64,000 nt of DNA from Anaeramoeba flamelloides (Eukaryota > Metamonada > Anaeramoebidae). The DNA lies in assembly GCA_027625915.1 (NCBI GenBank), contig JANTQA010000015.1:12119001-12183000 (forward strand), in the 5' to 3' direction. The notes beneath the pieces are model-generated. The model saw only the letters and a list, made by a program, of their open reading frames with translations, did not search any database and was not told the DNA's origin. Shown here one piece after another: positions 23,953 through 37,625 of the stretch (the first letter of the stretch is position 1; each line of letters opens with the position of its first letter). Made by a program: the position numbers and the translations under genes.

Positions 23953-26618
23953 ATTAACTTTTGTTTTTTATTTATTTTTTTTTTTTATATTTTTTTTTTC
24001 ATTTTTTTTATTTTTGAAAGAGAATTTCTATTCAAAAAAATAAATTAAGATTTAACATAAAAAATATATTTTATTTGTTTGCTTGTTGGGTTTTTAAAAC
24101 TAAGTGGCCGTGAATGATGCCGTGATTAGAATAATATCTAATAAAACTTTTATTCTTCATTTTTATTGAAAAAAATTAAAAGTGATTTACAATTATTTCT
24201 AACTTTGATTAATAATAATTAGAAAAAAAATTGTTGTCTGAACCATTTATTTTTAATTTTTTGTTTATTTTTAAAGAAAAATATTTGTAATGAAATTATC
24301 GTTACCTTCAAAAATTTAACAAATTTGGTCAATTTCTATATTTAGGTTTTCAGGAATGAATAATAATAACCAGATAATTCTCAATAACAAATTTAACGAC
24401 AAAATTAAAAATAATTTTGATACATGAAATTTCCTCTTTTTTAAAAAATAGAGAAAATGTTTACGTTTTGAAATCTATTACTTTTTCAATCTTCAAAAAA
24501 ACAAAAATAACTTTGTTTTTTTATTCATTGATTCTTAATTAAACCATTCGAATTTTTTTGATCAATAGTTTTGAATATCTACCCCTACTACCCAAAAAAA
24601 ACACTAATAATGGAAAAATGATCAAATACCTTTCATTAAAACAATTAAAAAAACTAAATGAAAAAACTAAAAATAAATAAAGTTACAATTTAACTTTTTT
24701 TTGAAAACATTTTTTGCCAAAATCATTCAATTAAAAGTTGAAATTAAGAATATTTTTAGATACTCTATCTTGTTTTAACTCATTTACTAAAACAAATTCT
24801 AAATTATGGGAATTTTATTTTCACAAAAGGGACTAATTTGGTCCTCAAATGTTTTTTTTTAGTTTTAAATGGTAAAATTAAAAAAAAGTTGTACTAAAAG
24901 GATAAACTCTCTGAAAAGCCATTCTAATTTAATATATTAACTTATTCTTTGATTTCAAAATTTTCTCAACCCCAATTTTTCAAAAAAAAATAAAAAAAGT
25001 GTTTAGTAATTTCAAAAAATATTTTTGATATTCAAAAGTTGAGAGTGTTTTTATTCTATAAAAAATTATCACAGTGGTTAATTGAATCAAGTTATGAACT
25101 TAATTTCGAAAAATATTAATCATAAAAAAATAGTGCTTAATTTTATTAAGGACATATATAAACTCCTCATAAAATAAAAGGGCACAGAAAATTTTAAGAA
25201 TAATTCATTATTGAATCAAATTAATAGTAGTGTCATTTCAGAATCTAAGAAACTCTTTAAAAAATAAAATAGAACCTAACCGAAAATTTAAAATCCATTG
25301 AAACAAATCTGTAAAATTTAAAATTAAATATTTTTAAAATTGATTTTCCCTTTTATTTGAAATTAGAAATCTCGTTTTGTGAATTGTATAGAAAAAAAAA
25401 AATATAAAACTAATAAAAACCATTCAACAATGATAATTGCTAAATAGTTCTTTAGATTTTATTGATAACTCTTTAATCTTCAAACTTTCGGTCTTTAAGG
25501 TTTCATTTTTAATATAAAACTGCTTTTCATATGGTATTTTGTTTGTATTGTTTTTTTTTTTTTTTTTTTTTCTTTTTTCTTTGTTATATAAATCAATCCA
25601 ATATTGGTCTTTCTTAATTCCTATATCTATTTTATTCGGAATCTAACTTATAATTTTTCCATTTTTATATTTTTAGATTATTTCCAAATTTTTTTATTCT
25701 TTGCTTATTTTTTCATTTTCCAACTGTTCGTAATCCATAAATAAAAAAACAAAAAATTCAAAAATGAATAATTAAAATGAAAATCACCAATAAGTAATTC
25801 TCTTATTACCAATCAAATTCAATAGTATTTATGATTTGAGAGATGTACCCTTTTGTTTGAAAAAGAGTTTATATATATATATTTACCATTTTGTGAAAAT
25901 CTCCCAATGGATAATTAAAAATATCTTTTTGTTGAATACTTTTACTATTAATAACTAAAAAGGGGTTAATTTAATCTCAATTAAATAATTTTTTCATTTT
26001 TTCACAAAAAAAAATTTTTGGAAAAAAAATTATTTTTCTTTTCCTAAAATTGAAAAAATAACTTGTAATTTTTTTAATTTTTTACAGTATTTTCTCTATT
26101 AAATATAAATGCATTTTTTCTGAAAAAAAAAATATCAAAATCATATCACAAAAATGATATTTTTCTCAATATAACCCTAAAAATTAGAAGTGATTTTTAG
26201 TATAGAATATTCTGAAATCTCAAAAAAAAAAAAAAAAAAAAAAAACACAATATTATTAAAAAACAAAATTCAAATAATAATAATTTATGTATAGATAGAA
26301 AGAAATATAGATATGTAAATGTATATGTATATATATATAAGGATACATGTAAACATAATTATTACATATATTTTCCTTTTACATTAAAATTTTTTTATTT
26401 TTTAATATTTCAAAAAAAAAAAAATTATTTTTCAGATTTGAAATTATTAAATAAATAAAAGTTTTAATAAATTGATTATTTTAAATGATATTGTTTCAAA
26501 AAAATAAATAAATAAATAAACTCGTATTATTAGTAAGAAAAACATAAACCACCAAAGTATTTATATTTATATTTATTTATTTTTTTTAATTTAACATTCA
26601 TTTATATAATACAATATA
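23953..26618. other. Convergent spacer between permease and BET genes
   Basis: No gene seen. It contains repeat D copy 1 (24576-25156), several poly-A/T runs, and short AT microsatellites near 26320. The two flanking genes converge here, so both 3' ends lie in it. Confidence 0.7.
24576..25156 (+). repeat. Repeat D, copy 1
   Basis: About 580 bp matching 44964-45540 along its whole length in the same orientation, with high identity (I judge near 90% by eye). It contains GATCAAATAC(C/T)TTYCATTAA, an ATCTTGTTTTAACTCATTTA block and a TTCAAAAGTTGAGAGTGTTT block. It ends GGACATA. Non-coding; probably a young non-autonomous DNA element. Confidence 0.8.
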
Positions 26619-27574
26619 TTATATTATATGTTTGTTAATATTTTCAATTGAATTATTTTCATTAAGGGGTGTTTTTGGATCATTGATTGTTAGCTCAAAA
26701 TTCTGTAAATCTAATAAAGTTGTTTTCCGATGAGTAGTTTCAAAAGTATTAAAATCAAATTCAATAATTTCAAGAGGAGCATTTTGAGACGAAGATTTTT
26801 CTTCAAAATCTTTACTATTCTCAGTTGTATTCCCATTCCCATTTTCATTATTTTCGATATTAATATAATTGTCATTTTCGAGTTCTTTATTCGTATTACT
26901 AATAAAATTATCATTTTTATTATTAAATTGAGAAGAATTCTCTTTTGATTGTATATAACCATCATTATTTTCCGGATATTGTTTATTTAAATTAGATTGG
27001 GATTGTGTTGAAAAATGATTATTTTTTTGATCATGGGAATTTCTATTAGGAAAAGGTGTTAAAATGTGTTGTTTTTTGTTTTTATCATTATTTTTGATTG
27101 GGTATTTTTTCTGATTATTTATAATATCAGAATCCACAAACATATTATTTGGTTTGTGGCGTTGGCGTTGTTGTTGCTGTTGTTGTTTTAAATGTTGATT
27201 CTGTTGTTCTTTTAACAAATTATTTGTCATTTTTTTCTTTTTTAAAATCGAATAGCCAATGTTTTTTTCTTTTTCCGTTTTGGTCTTTTCCATTTCTAAT
27301 AAATCCAAATGTTGCTTTTGATAAAATTTTAAATTTTTGACAAAATCAATAATTAAATTTAAATGTTTTTTTTCCATTATGGAAAAATTTATTTCAACAT
27401 TTTGTTCTAAATTGTCATTTGTTTCCACACAAACATATTGATCAAATTTTTCACAAATTATTTGATAAACCATTTCTTTTTCATCATTCTTTAATTTGGA
27501 AAGATCTAATAATAAATTTGAAATTTTTTCTTTATTATTGTTATTTTTTTTTTTATTATTATTATCGTCTTTTT

Positions 27575-27617
<43 letters not shown>

Positions 27618-30188
27618 TTGTTGATTATTATTAGTATTCTTCTCATTCTTGTTCTGGATTTCCTTTCCCCATTTCTCCCTTTTTAGTAATTTTTGATCAT
27701 TTTTACTAATTTTTGAAGCATTTTCAATTTTGAAAGAAAGGGGGTTATTGGTTGCAGGAAAAGATGAGTTAAAAGAAAACATTTTAAATTTGTTATGTGT
27801 TGCTTGGTGCAAGAGGCATAATAAGCTTATGGACAGTTTTTGGGAAAGCTTTAATCCTTCTTTAATATCTTTTAAATATTTTTTAGTTTCAGGATTTAAT
27901 TTTAAAAAATGTTTTAAGTTTTTTTTTGTTTTTTTTGGGTTTTTTTGAAAAAAGTATTTATATTCATGATTAATTGGATTTCCTTTTTTAAGTTTTATTT
28001 CTTTTTGAAAATTCCTCTTCATCTCCATATTGTTCTTGCTATTTATGTCATTGTTAGTGGTGATGTTTTTCTGATTTGAATTATTTTTTTTAAAATTTTT
28101 AGAATTTTTATTTGGTTGTTTTGTGAATTGTGTGTTTGTTTTAATATTGAATGGCATCGATTGCTTTTGTTGGTCCTTATGATTATGGGTATGGGTATGA
28201 GTATGATTATGATTGTGGTTCTGATTCTGGTTATGATCCATTAATTCTATTTTGTTGGGTTTATTATCCGCCGTGTTTGTTTTATTATTTCTAATTATGG
28301 TCGAGCTATTGTTTTTCTTAATTATTTGAATGTTTTGTGGATTATTTTTATATAATGTTTGAATTTTCTGGAAAGTAGGAATTTTTGAATTTAATGGTAA
28401 TGGATTTTTTCTAATTTCAACAATTTTTGGTAAAAAATTTGTGTGGTTATTAAAAGTATTTGTTTTTGGATAATTTAAAATTGGTAAATTATAATTTATA
28501 TTATGAATGTTTTGATTATTTGTTTGCATAATGTTTGTAATTGGTGAATTATGATTTATAGTATTATAATTATAGTTCAAATTATGATTTAAATTATGAT
28601 TTAAATAATTATTATAATTTTGATTTTTGAGATTATTATAATTGTTGTTACTATTGTTATTGTAGATTGTTTTGTTGGGTGTATTGCCCCCGTTGTTCTG
28701 AGTCGTACTAGTTTTTTTATTATTGGTATTTTGATGATTGTTGTTAGCGTGGTTATTATTATAATTAATTGCCGATATATTATTAATATGATTAAAATTG
28801 AATGATTTTTTTTCTTTTTCATTTTCATATTTTTTTAAATTTTCATTTATTTGTTTGTTTATTATTTTTCTTTTTTTTTTAAATGAATCAAGATTATTAT
28901 TGGCTTTATTTTTTAAAATTGATCGTTTTCTAGAATTTTCTTGCAATAATAAACTGTATTTCTCTTCATCATTATTTCTATTTTGGATGTTTTTTTTCTT
29001 ATTCTTATTATTAATGTTATTCCTATTCTTCTTCTTATTGTTGTTATTGTTTTTATTTTTGTTATTATTCTTCTTATTATTATTCTTCTTAGTATTATTC
29101 CCATTCTTGTCCTTATCCTGATCCTTATTCTCAGTATTATTCTTTGAAAGTAAATTGTTTAACTTTTGGGGTTTGTTTTTCTTTTTTGTTCTTTTTTTCT
29201 TTTTTAACGATTGAGAATCAGAACTTATTAACTCAGAAGAACTAACATTTGTGGAATAAGAAGAAACAGAATCAAACGAATTACTTTCTTCAGATGATGA
29301 AAAGGATGACAAGAGAGAATAAGTTAATGACAACGACGACGACGACGACGACGACGATGATGAAGATGAAAAGGATGAAGACGAGAAGGAAAATGATTTG
29401 GCTTGGTTTTGCATTTTTTGATTGCCTTGTCTACCTTTGAGTTTATTATTTGTTGTTTTTTCTTTTGAAAATAAATTTTTATTAAAGCTAGTCCCATGTA
29501 ATTGAAAGATATATCTCGCAAGATCTTTTTCAAAATTCTTCCAATCATTTTCAAACTGTTTTGAGAGTTTTTCTGCAATTTGATAGTATAAACTAAAAGG
29601 TTCATTAAATTGCTTACAATTTTGAAACATTAAACGAAAGTCGTTGCTAAATTGGGAATAATCATCATAATATTGGTTTGTGTCCAATTTCAGTTTAATT
29701 GAGGAAAGATCCATTGGCTTTTTAATGACAGTTTTGTACACTGGGAATTGTTCGAGATCAACCGGCTCAACAAAGGGCCAACAATCAGGGTGTGCATTAT
29801 ATTTCATCCAAAATAAATTTAGTTGCTGATTAGCATCTTTTTGAATTGCATCTTTTTTTTTGGAACTTATTTTGGTTTGATCATTTCTTTCTTGTTGCTT
29901 TTTGTTACCATTTTTCTTTTTCTTTTGATTTTTTATTTTTGAGTTTTGTTTATTTTTGTGATTCTTTCTTTCTCTGCTTCTCTTTTTCAAATTACTACTC
30001 TTTTTCTGTGTTGTTGTTGTTGTTGTTGTTTTTTTTTTTTCTTTACTCGTTTTTCTTTTTAAGATTTTGTTTTGATTGTTATTTGATGGTTGATTCTTTG
30101 GAAAAGGTTTTGTTTTTTTTTTTCTGTGAAAACCTTGATTCGAAATTAATTGTTCTATGTTGGTTTTTAGGTTTTGTTTTTTATTCAT
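26619..30188 (-). CDS. BET-type bromodomain protein, one bromodomain plus NET domain
   Basis: Chromatin reader predicted to bind acetyl-lysine on histones. Numbering starts at the ATG at 30188 (1189 aa). The bromodomain is at about 121-220, with the WPF shelf (137-139), KKPMD in the ZA region (158-160) and the acetyl-lysine-contacting Asn in NCKQFNEP (195). A NET (extra-terminal) domain follows at about 884-956 (LLLDLSKLKNDEKEMVYQII, then MEKKHLNLIIDFV). One bromodomain plus NET is the layout of plant GTE proteins; animal and fungal BETs usually have two. Between them lie long Ser, Asn, Lys and His/Asn/Thr repeats. The frame stays open for 72 codons upstream to 30404 with no ATG, so an upstream exon is possible. 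The gene runs opposite to its neighbours. Confidence 0.88.
29332..29360. repeat. (ACG)n trinucleotide tract coding for Ser
   Basis: About eight CGA/ACG units, read on the minus strand as a Ser run in the BET protein. Other trinucleotide tracts in the gene include (ATT)n at about 27580-27615, which codes for Asn. Confidence 0.85.
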
Positions 30189-33100
30189 TCCCTTTCTTGT
30201 TTTTTTGTTTTTCAATTCTGAATTTGAGATTTGTTTTTTTTTTTCGATTAGTAATCCTGGGATTTTTTTTTCTTTAATTTGGAAATACGAGGCAAGACTT
30301 GTTGGGTTTTTTTTAGAATAAGGTTGCTTTTGAACACTGATCCAAGAAGAAAGAATAAATTTTTTTGTGAGAAAAAAAGAAACCAGCCTTGTATTCAAAT
30401 CCAAACAACAAAAAAAAATAAAAAATTAAATATAAAGTTTTTCCAAATAATTAGTGACTGACCCCTTTTCGGTAGAAATTTGAAACTGATTTGTTTTAAA
30501 AACTTTTAATTTGTTCCTCTCATTTTTACATTTCATTTTAAAAAGATAAATGTGTGTCTGAATTCCCTTTTCAAAATTTAATTTTTTTTTAGCTTCAAGA
30601 AATTATCTTTTTCTTTGATAACTCGAAATTGTAATTTATCATTTTTAAGGAAGTTAATAGAATACTTAGATTTACATGTGCACAATTAAACCCGATTAAC
30701 AAACTCTTTTATTCACTTTAAAGTAAAGAATTATCATTTTTTAAGATGTTCATTTTTTCCAATTAATTTTTTAAATTAAAAGATTTGATTTTTTTTTGAT
30801 TTGAATTTTTCCGATCAAAAGAAAAAAAATGAATATAATGATAAACTTTTTTAATATTATGAAAGCTCACTTTAGGTAATTTCAGATATTTTTTTCAGAA
30901 AAAATACAATTCAAATTTTGTATTATTTTAAAAATAAAACAAGTATAAATCAAATATTTAAACTTTTCAGAAAAAGTTGTTTATTTATTTTTATTTCCAA
31001 ATAATTTTTTTTCGATGTATCTTGAAATTTAAAAGATTAAGAAATATTATTTTTTTTCAATTATTTATAGTAAAACTAATGAACAAACTGTTTTTTTAAA
31101 TCTGTTATTTGATAATATTTTTAAATTTTTATTGTTTTTATAATTATTTATTTAATAGATTTTTTGTTTAAAAAAACTATTTAAAAATTTGTGAAATAAT
31201 ATTATGGTCTATTGATACATTTAATCTTTGGTCCATTACTAATCCACTAAAAAAAAAAAATAGAATTGGGTTATTAATTCTTGATTAAAAATAATCAAAT
31301 TAATAATTATTTCGTTTGGATAATCGTTGAATTTTCCAGGTTTTAAAAAAATATTTTTGGGATAATTTTTAATTTGATTGTTTGTTTTTTTTTTCTCATA
31401 TTTTTTAGTTAAAAAAAGAGAAAAAATTTATTGGGAATCTATTTTTATTAAATAAATGATATTATTTCCAATATTAAAATGATTATTGTATTATTTTTGA
31501 ATTAAGTTGATTTTGTATATAAAGTTTATTTTTAAAAATTGTGGTTTTTTATTATTAACATACAACTTTGTACACTTCCTTCATAGAAAATATGAGTTCT
31601 TTTTACTAACCACAGATAATTTTTTTTTTGAAATAATTTAAAAATATGACAACATTAATCTGGATTGAAGAATTGAGAGTTTACAAAAGTTTGGCATTTT
31701 TTTGTAATTTTTTTTTTTTTTTTTTTTTTTTTAAGTGCTTTTGAATTGGTAGATTCGATTATACACATCTAGGTTACTGTTTTCTACTAGTATTTTGCTA
31801 ACTTCTAGAATAAGTTTTAAATTGGTTGAAACTTTTCATAAATATATATTTATTTTGTTTCAAATATTTCAACATATTTACAAATATTGTAAAATAAAAA
31901 AAAATTTTATTAAAATTATATTAAATAATACTTTTTCTGATTTTTTCCCCAAAAAATTACAATTTAATCTCTCGATATCTTCATAATTATTTTGTAAAAT
32001 TGATTTCAATAGTAGTATTCCTTGTTTATGTATTTTAATAAACATGTTTAAATATTTCTTTTTTTATTACTAGTAATTCAATATTTCGAGATAGGATTAT
32101 TTTTTCATTTCGGGTTGGATTCTTCAATATAAACTATATTTCAAAAATTTGGACATGATTTAAACAGAGGAAAGAATAACAATACCACATTTTAAATTCA
32201 ATTTGGAAAGAATTTTGATTTTACAAACTATTTCTTTTCTGTCTTTTTTGTTTTGTTTTCAATTCCTTTTTTCCATGTTAGGTAATCTATTTCGTTTGAT
32301 CTGTAAAATTTTTTTCAATGATTGTTGATAGAAGGTTAGTGTTGAATTTGTTAAATGGGAAAAAAAACATACAATTGGTTGATGATGATTTATCATTTGA
32401 TCGATCAACAATTGTTGGTGAAATTTCAACAAATTTACAAATACATTTTTTTAGGAGCTCGTTTCATTATTTTTGGAAACACCAATTTTTATTTTTGAGT
32501 TTTATATTTTTTTTCTTTTATTTGGATTAAAATAATTACTTATTAAAACATTAATACCTGGTAACTCAAATGTGGTTTTATATTAGGTTTGGAAAAATGC
32601 AATAAATTTAGGTTTTATTTTGCCTATTTTTGATTTTTGGTGTAGCTAAAATTTTGGAATGGGGTTTATATTAGTTATATTACCAATGGGTATTTCTCAA
32701 AAAAAATGGGCTTTTTTTAAAATAATATTTTCTTTTGATGTATCCTGGTTTGTAAATTGTATCTGTAAAATTAATATGATGGTTAATTTTAATTTTACCA
32801 GAATATTTTTTTCGTATTTCAAAATATATTCATCAAAATATTTGCAAAAAAATGAAAAAAATAAAAACAAACACTTTTTTTTGGAGAAAACAAGGTAGGA
32901 CTAATTTAAATAAAATAGGCAAAATCTGAAAGGTGCCTATATGAGTTTTTAAAATATAATATACGGTTTTGATATTTTTATTTCTTTTTCAAAATTTATC
33001 AGGATAAAATTTCTTTGAGAAAAAGATTTTACGTATCAAAAAAAAATAAATAAATAATTCACCAATGTATAACCTGAAAAATATCAGAATAATTTGGTGA

Positions 33101-33318
33101 TTAGAAAAATTTTGATTATTTAATCAATATAATTACTTATATATATAAATAAAAACTACTTGGGTTATTAAGAACAACAAGTTGATTTGAATAACAATTT
33201 TTGAAACCAAAATATATTTATTGGGTATTTTAAATTTAGATATATTAAAATTTAAATGGGTGTATATATAAGATCCAATAGACAATTGTCTGATTTATAT
33301 AAATAAATACATTTAATA

Positions 33319-33516
33319 CAGCCAGTTCCACTTTTAAGGCACAAATTTTCAACGAAATTTAAGGCACGACAAAAAATCTCAAATTAAGGCACAAAATCTT
33401 GGATTCTAGTAAAATAAATTGTAAATAAAAAAATTACAAATTTTGTTCCTTAATTTCAAATTTTTTGGTGCCTTAAATTTCATTGAAAGTTTGTGCCATA
33501 AAAGTGGAACTGGCTG
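33319..33516. mobile_element. MITE A, copy 3 (well preserved)
   Basis: A 198-bp near-palindrome starting CAGCCAGTTCCACTTTTAAG and ending with its exact complement, flanked on both sides by TA (TAATA on each side). Arms of about 85 bp pair closely, with AAGGCACAAA and ATCTCAAATTAAGGCACAAA inside. A recent insertion judging by arm identity. Confidence 0.9.
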
Positions 33517-34509
33517 TAATATTTTTAAGAATTATATATATTTATATAGATAAATTAAATTGTATTGGAACTATTTATCAAAAAAAAAAGTTCGAATTTC
33601 GAATCGGAATTAAGAAAAATATACAGGTAAACAATTTCCTTGTAATTTGAAATTTAAAAGAAATAAAAAAAAAAAAAAAAAAAAATATTAACATTCAGTG
33701 TTTTTTGATAGTTTGGCTCAATTTAAAATAATCTGATTAGAGAATAGATTAAAAAAATTTACAAAATAGAATTTTTCAAAATTTTCTCTTAAAAATATAA
33801 AGGGTATGCAAGCGGGGTCTAAATGAGAGATATGAATTCTCACCAATTTTATTTACAATTGTAAATCATTTTTTTATTTTCAAAATTTAGAAATTGGTTA
33901 GATATTCCAAAATTTTAACAGGTAATATGATAATACTTTTAAATTCAATAAATTATAATATTAAAATAAAAAAAATCTATAAAATAATTAAAAACTTTGT
34001 GCCAAAAAAGAATACAAATAACCAATATTTACTTAAGATCAAGAATAATTAAATATTTAGGAATGAAAAATCCAAAAAAAAAAAAAAACACATACTGCCT
34101 GTTTCCAATAGTAAATGAAATTTTTTCTTTCAAGTTCAAAAATATTATATACATTATTTGTTGAAAAAATCCAAGATCCTGTAAAAAATTAATTCTGGTT
34201 TACAATCATAACCAATATAGTTATTCTTACTGTTATTTTCAAATTAAAAAAAAAATAAAATGTATCTTGGATTTTCCAAAATAAAGAGGACAAAATTAAT
34301 AAAACTTATTATTATCAGGATCAATGATATCGAGAAGGTCTTGGTTTTTTTCCTTGATAAATACAATATTTGGATAAATATTTAAGAATCTGAAATAAAT
34401 CTGAATTTGAAAACCAAGTATATTTAAAAGATCTTTGTTTAATCAATCGGTGATACTATTTTGAGGAATTTAGTTAATCTTCCTTATCGAACTTTGACAT
34501 GAAGTTTTG

Positions 34510-34955
34510 ATAAGGGTATATGATTTTATAATTTGGAAAAAATAGTTCAATACAAATAAAAAAAAAATAAGAACTTTTTTAAATTCAAAAAATTAATGAA
34601 AACAAAAAGTCAAATCAATTAAAAGGAGAAACAAAATAACTTCAAAGAATAATCCATTAGAATTTTTTTTCAATCAAATCAACAAAAACTATTTAAATCA
34701 TTTTTCTTATCAAAACATGAATGATTTTTTTTAGATCTCTAAATAATCGATGTAATTTTTCAAAAAATATTTTTAAGAATTAGACCAATCAAAGAAAAAC
34801 ACCATACCTAAATATGGTATTATAAAAAATATTATTTTGGTTAATTCTCAATTTAGTTTTTATTTGTTAATTTTTTCTTTTATTAATAGATTTTACTTTT
34901 TGTTTTCGGTAACTTTTTAAATTAAAAAAGGTGATTAATCAAGAACTAGGTTTGT
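34510..34955. mobile_element. Inverted-repeat element E, copy 3 (decayed)
   Basis: The internal sequence follows element E copy 1: AAAGT(C)AAATCAATTAAAAGG, AACTTCAAAGAATAATCCATT, AATCAAAGAAAAAC, and a right half returning through TTTTACTTTTTGTTTTCGGT. The termini are too diverged to place exactly. Confidence 0.65.
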
Positions 34956-37448
34956 GATTTACTAATTTGTTTCAAGAACTTTTGATCCCGTCTCGTTTAA
35001 GTGTATAGCAAGTACACCGAAATATGCTCCAAGAGGGATTAAAAATTCATTTTTGTGTATTTTTAAATAAATAATACAGAAGAAAGTGGTAAATACCCAA
35101 ACTTGTCCACCCTTATCAAGAAAAGTAAAATTGAAAAAGAAAAATTATGACCATTTTCTTGTTTAAAAAATGAAGATCAATTCAAACCTTCATAAAAAAA
35201 AACCCTAATTTTGGACGAGAGCATTTTGTATATCTTTTTTTGACTTCTTTGGTTACTTGGATTCTTCCAAAGTCTTCAGAAATCTAAAAAATTCTTATAA
35301 AGAAATTGCACCTTTCCTTTGTATATCTAACTTTTATCTCTTTATGAATTAAAGTTCCCAACAAACCTTTTCAATGTAGTGTTTACTCTATTTGGTTTGT
35401 AAGTAGAGACACCATTACCAAATATCATTAACGTTTGGGATATTTTACTGTGACAATTTTTTTTTACAACAATTGTTTCTCTCAAAACATAATAGTTTGT
35501 TTCAATTAAAGTGTATGTTGTTGTCATTGAGTTAAAGGTTTTGAAGAATTTTGTATACAACAATCTAAATGAAAACAAAATGAGCAAAAATTAGTTAGAT
35601 ATTTTTTAAAAAAAAGATAAATTTAATCAGTTTTTTCTTTCAAAAAAGAAAAAATTAATCTTTCTTTTTGAGGAAATGAATATTTTGGTAAATTGGATCA
35701 ATACCAAATAATTTGATAATCTTTTTGTAAATATGAACCTTAACAGAAAATAACAAATAATAATTCCAAAATTTTTGTTATTTTTCTCAATTTTGATCTC
35801 TAATGTAAAAATGACAAACCCTCTAAACTTATCCCAAATATCAAAAAAAAAAGATAATAATAACTTCCTTGAACTGTCCCAGTGTTTATAAATTTCATCG
35901 AATAAATAATTTTCCTCAAAAATTTGATTTTTCAAAACCTTATTTTTCCTTTAAGTTACAATTAAAAGACAAATTTTGTAAAAAGATGTTATTTTTTTCT
36001 TTGATCTTGCTAAAGAAATATTTGATCGAATTCCCAATCAACAAATCATGATAAAAACTCATCAGGGTATGAATTTGAATTTCAAAAGTAGTCCTTAAAA
36101 AGTACTTTTCACATATTTTCTTTTTCACTTTATTTTACCAAACATTTTTAAAGTATATTTTTTTTATAGTTGTTGACCACTTCGAACACCACTAAAAAAA
36201 ACTGATAAGGTTTTTTTGTTTCAAGTAAAGAGATACCGAGTCAATTATTTTAACGAAAATTAAATCGAAAAAATCGGATAAAATCTTCCATATCAAATGT
36301 CTGACAAATTCAAAAAATATGTTACTTTTTTTCGAACATCCATCTTGCCTTTGTTGAATGAGGGATCTGAAAAAACAATTTAGAATTATTTTTACCCAAT
36401 TTAATGAACTCTTTCTATTTTTAGAAGTGAATTTTTCTTTTATGATATAATATATGTGTGGACTTGAAATTGTATTGAGTCAAGATCTCTTGTATTATAA
36501 AATTCTCTTTTTTTTGAAGATCGCGATATTAATTCTGACAAAACCATTTTGGTTCAGAACAAATTTGTAATTTCTCTGCCTAAAAGTCTGAGAATCAAAA
36601 TCTTCAAGTTCCTCTCTGACTTTCCACTACATTTAAAAATCTGATCTATTTGATTGAAATGATATAAATATTCTTGAATAGAAAACAAAAAGTAAGAGAA
36701 GGAAGAGAGGAAAACAAATATTTTTCATCAGTAACCTTGTTTTATTCTGAATTTTCGAAAAGTTTATACATTATTTTCAGTTCCCATCAAAATCATGTAA
36801 AAAACTTGAAATTTGTCATATTTTGACTTTTCTTCAGCAAGACAAACCTTTGAAAACGATTTGTCTAATTACAACATAGAATTTCTGTTCTCATAGGACA
36901 TAAAATTTGATGAGTAATTAATCCTTTTTTGTCTCTATTGAATCTAAATATAAATAGAACACTTTGTAGCTAATCTTTCAAAAGTTATTATTTTAATAAT
37001 TTGTGCTTTACAAAACTGTAATCATACCAAATAATTTGAACTCATAAATAGTAAAAATTTTAAATGATTATCTTCTATTGAATTCTAAATTCCTTTCATT
37101 TCAGGTTGTTATTTCACCCAAAAAAGTTAACAAAAAAGTGTCCTACAAAGTACCAAACAAATAAATATAATACACAAATAAAAATCTGTTTCGTTGAAAA
37201 CTTGAGGAGTAAATGATGGAAAAGAAAATGATCGGATATTTTTTTCCGATTTCAAATTCAAAGACAAATCCAATTTTTTCTTGAAACTTTATGGAATTTA
37301 AAACCATGGTCTAACTTGAGAGTCTTTAATCCGTTCATGAGAAAGTTATGACATGATCATCAATTTAAACGCTTTTTTTTTTTTGAGAAAAAAGTGTTTT
37401 ATTTTTTTTTCTTTGCAAATTGTTACTGTTTATTGTTTTGTAAAGAAT

Positions 37449-37625
37449 ATGAAAAAATCAAAGAACAAAAAGAAAAACAAAGAAAAAATTCCTTTAACAG
37501 CTGACCAGTCGTTAAAAACTGGGTTTGTACCAAGGATGTACAACACCCAAGAAACAATTCTTCAAGCCTTAAAATTAGAGAAAAAGATGAATGAAAAAAA
37601 AAAAAAAAAAAGAAAAACAATTTAG
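37449..37625 (+). CDS. Small Lys-rich ORF, function unknown
   Basis: 58 codons from ATG: a Lys/Asn-rich start, then LTADQSLKTGFVPRMYNTQE and TILQALKLEKKMNEKK, then a Lys run and stop. The middle part has codon choice and base composition unlike the AT-rich spacer, so it could be a real short gene or the first exon of a longer one. The RMYNTQETILQALKLE stretch faintly recalls the YL1/Vps72 segment, but that is a guess. No convincing donor site was seen inside it. Confidence 0.35.
   Translation: MKKSKNKKKNKEKIPLTADQSLKTGFVPRMYNTQETILQALKLEKKMNEKKKKKRKTI

Larger units (their letters stand above)
30189..37448. other. Gene-poor spacer upstream of the BET gene
   Basis: No supportable gene. It holds MITE A copy 3 (33319-33516), element E copy 3 (about 34510-34955) and many homopolymer runs. 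Minus-strand open frames at 35342-35587, 35627-35935 and 35940-36128 lie end to end in differing frames and could be a decayed gene, but I recognise nothing in them. Confidence 0.6.

Noticed and set aside
29846-30277. 143-codon plus-strand Phe/Leu-rich frame
   Set aside because: It is the complement of the Lys-rich N-terminus of the BET gene; Phe/Leu runs arise from Lys codons read backwards.
32318-32530. 70-codon frame beginning MIVDRRLVLNLLNGKKNI
   Set aside because: No family resemblance; the middle forms a small hairpin (CAATTGGTTGAT and its near complement), and the end is a Phe run from poly-T.
34960-35045. Possible tRNA-like fold around CCCGTCTCGTTTAAG
   Set aside because: No B box of the GGTTCGANNCC type and no acceptor-stem pairing of the needed length.
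35342-36128. Three end-to-end minus-strand frames that might be a decayed gene
   Set aside because: The frames do not share phase, no splice sites join them convincingly, and I recognise no domain. Kept only as a note in the spacer entry.
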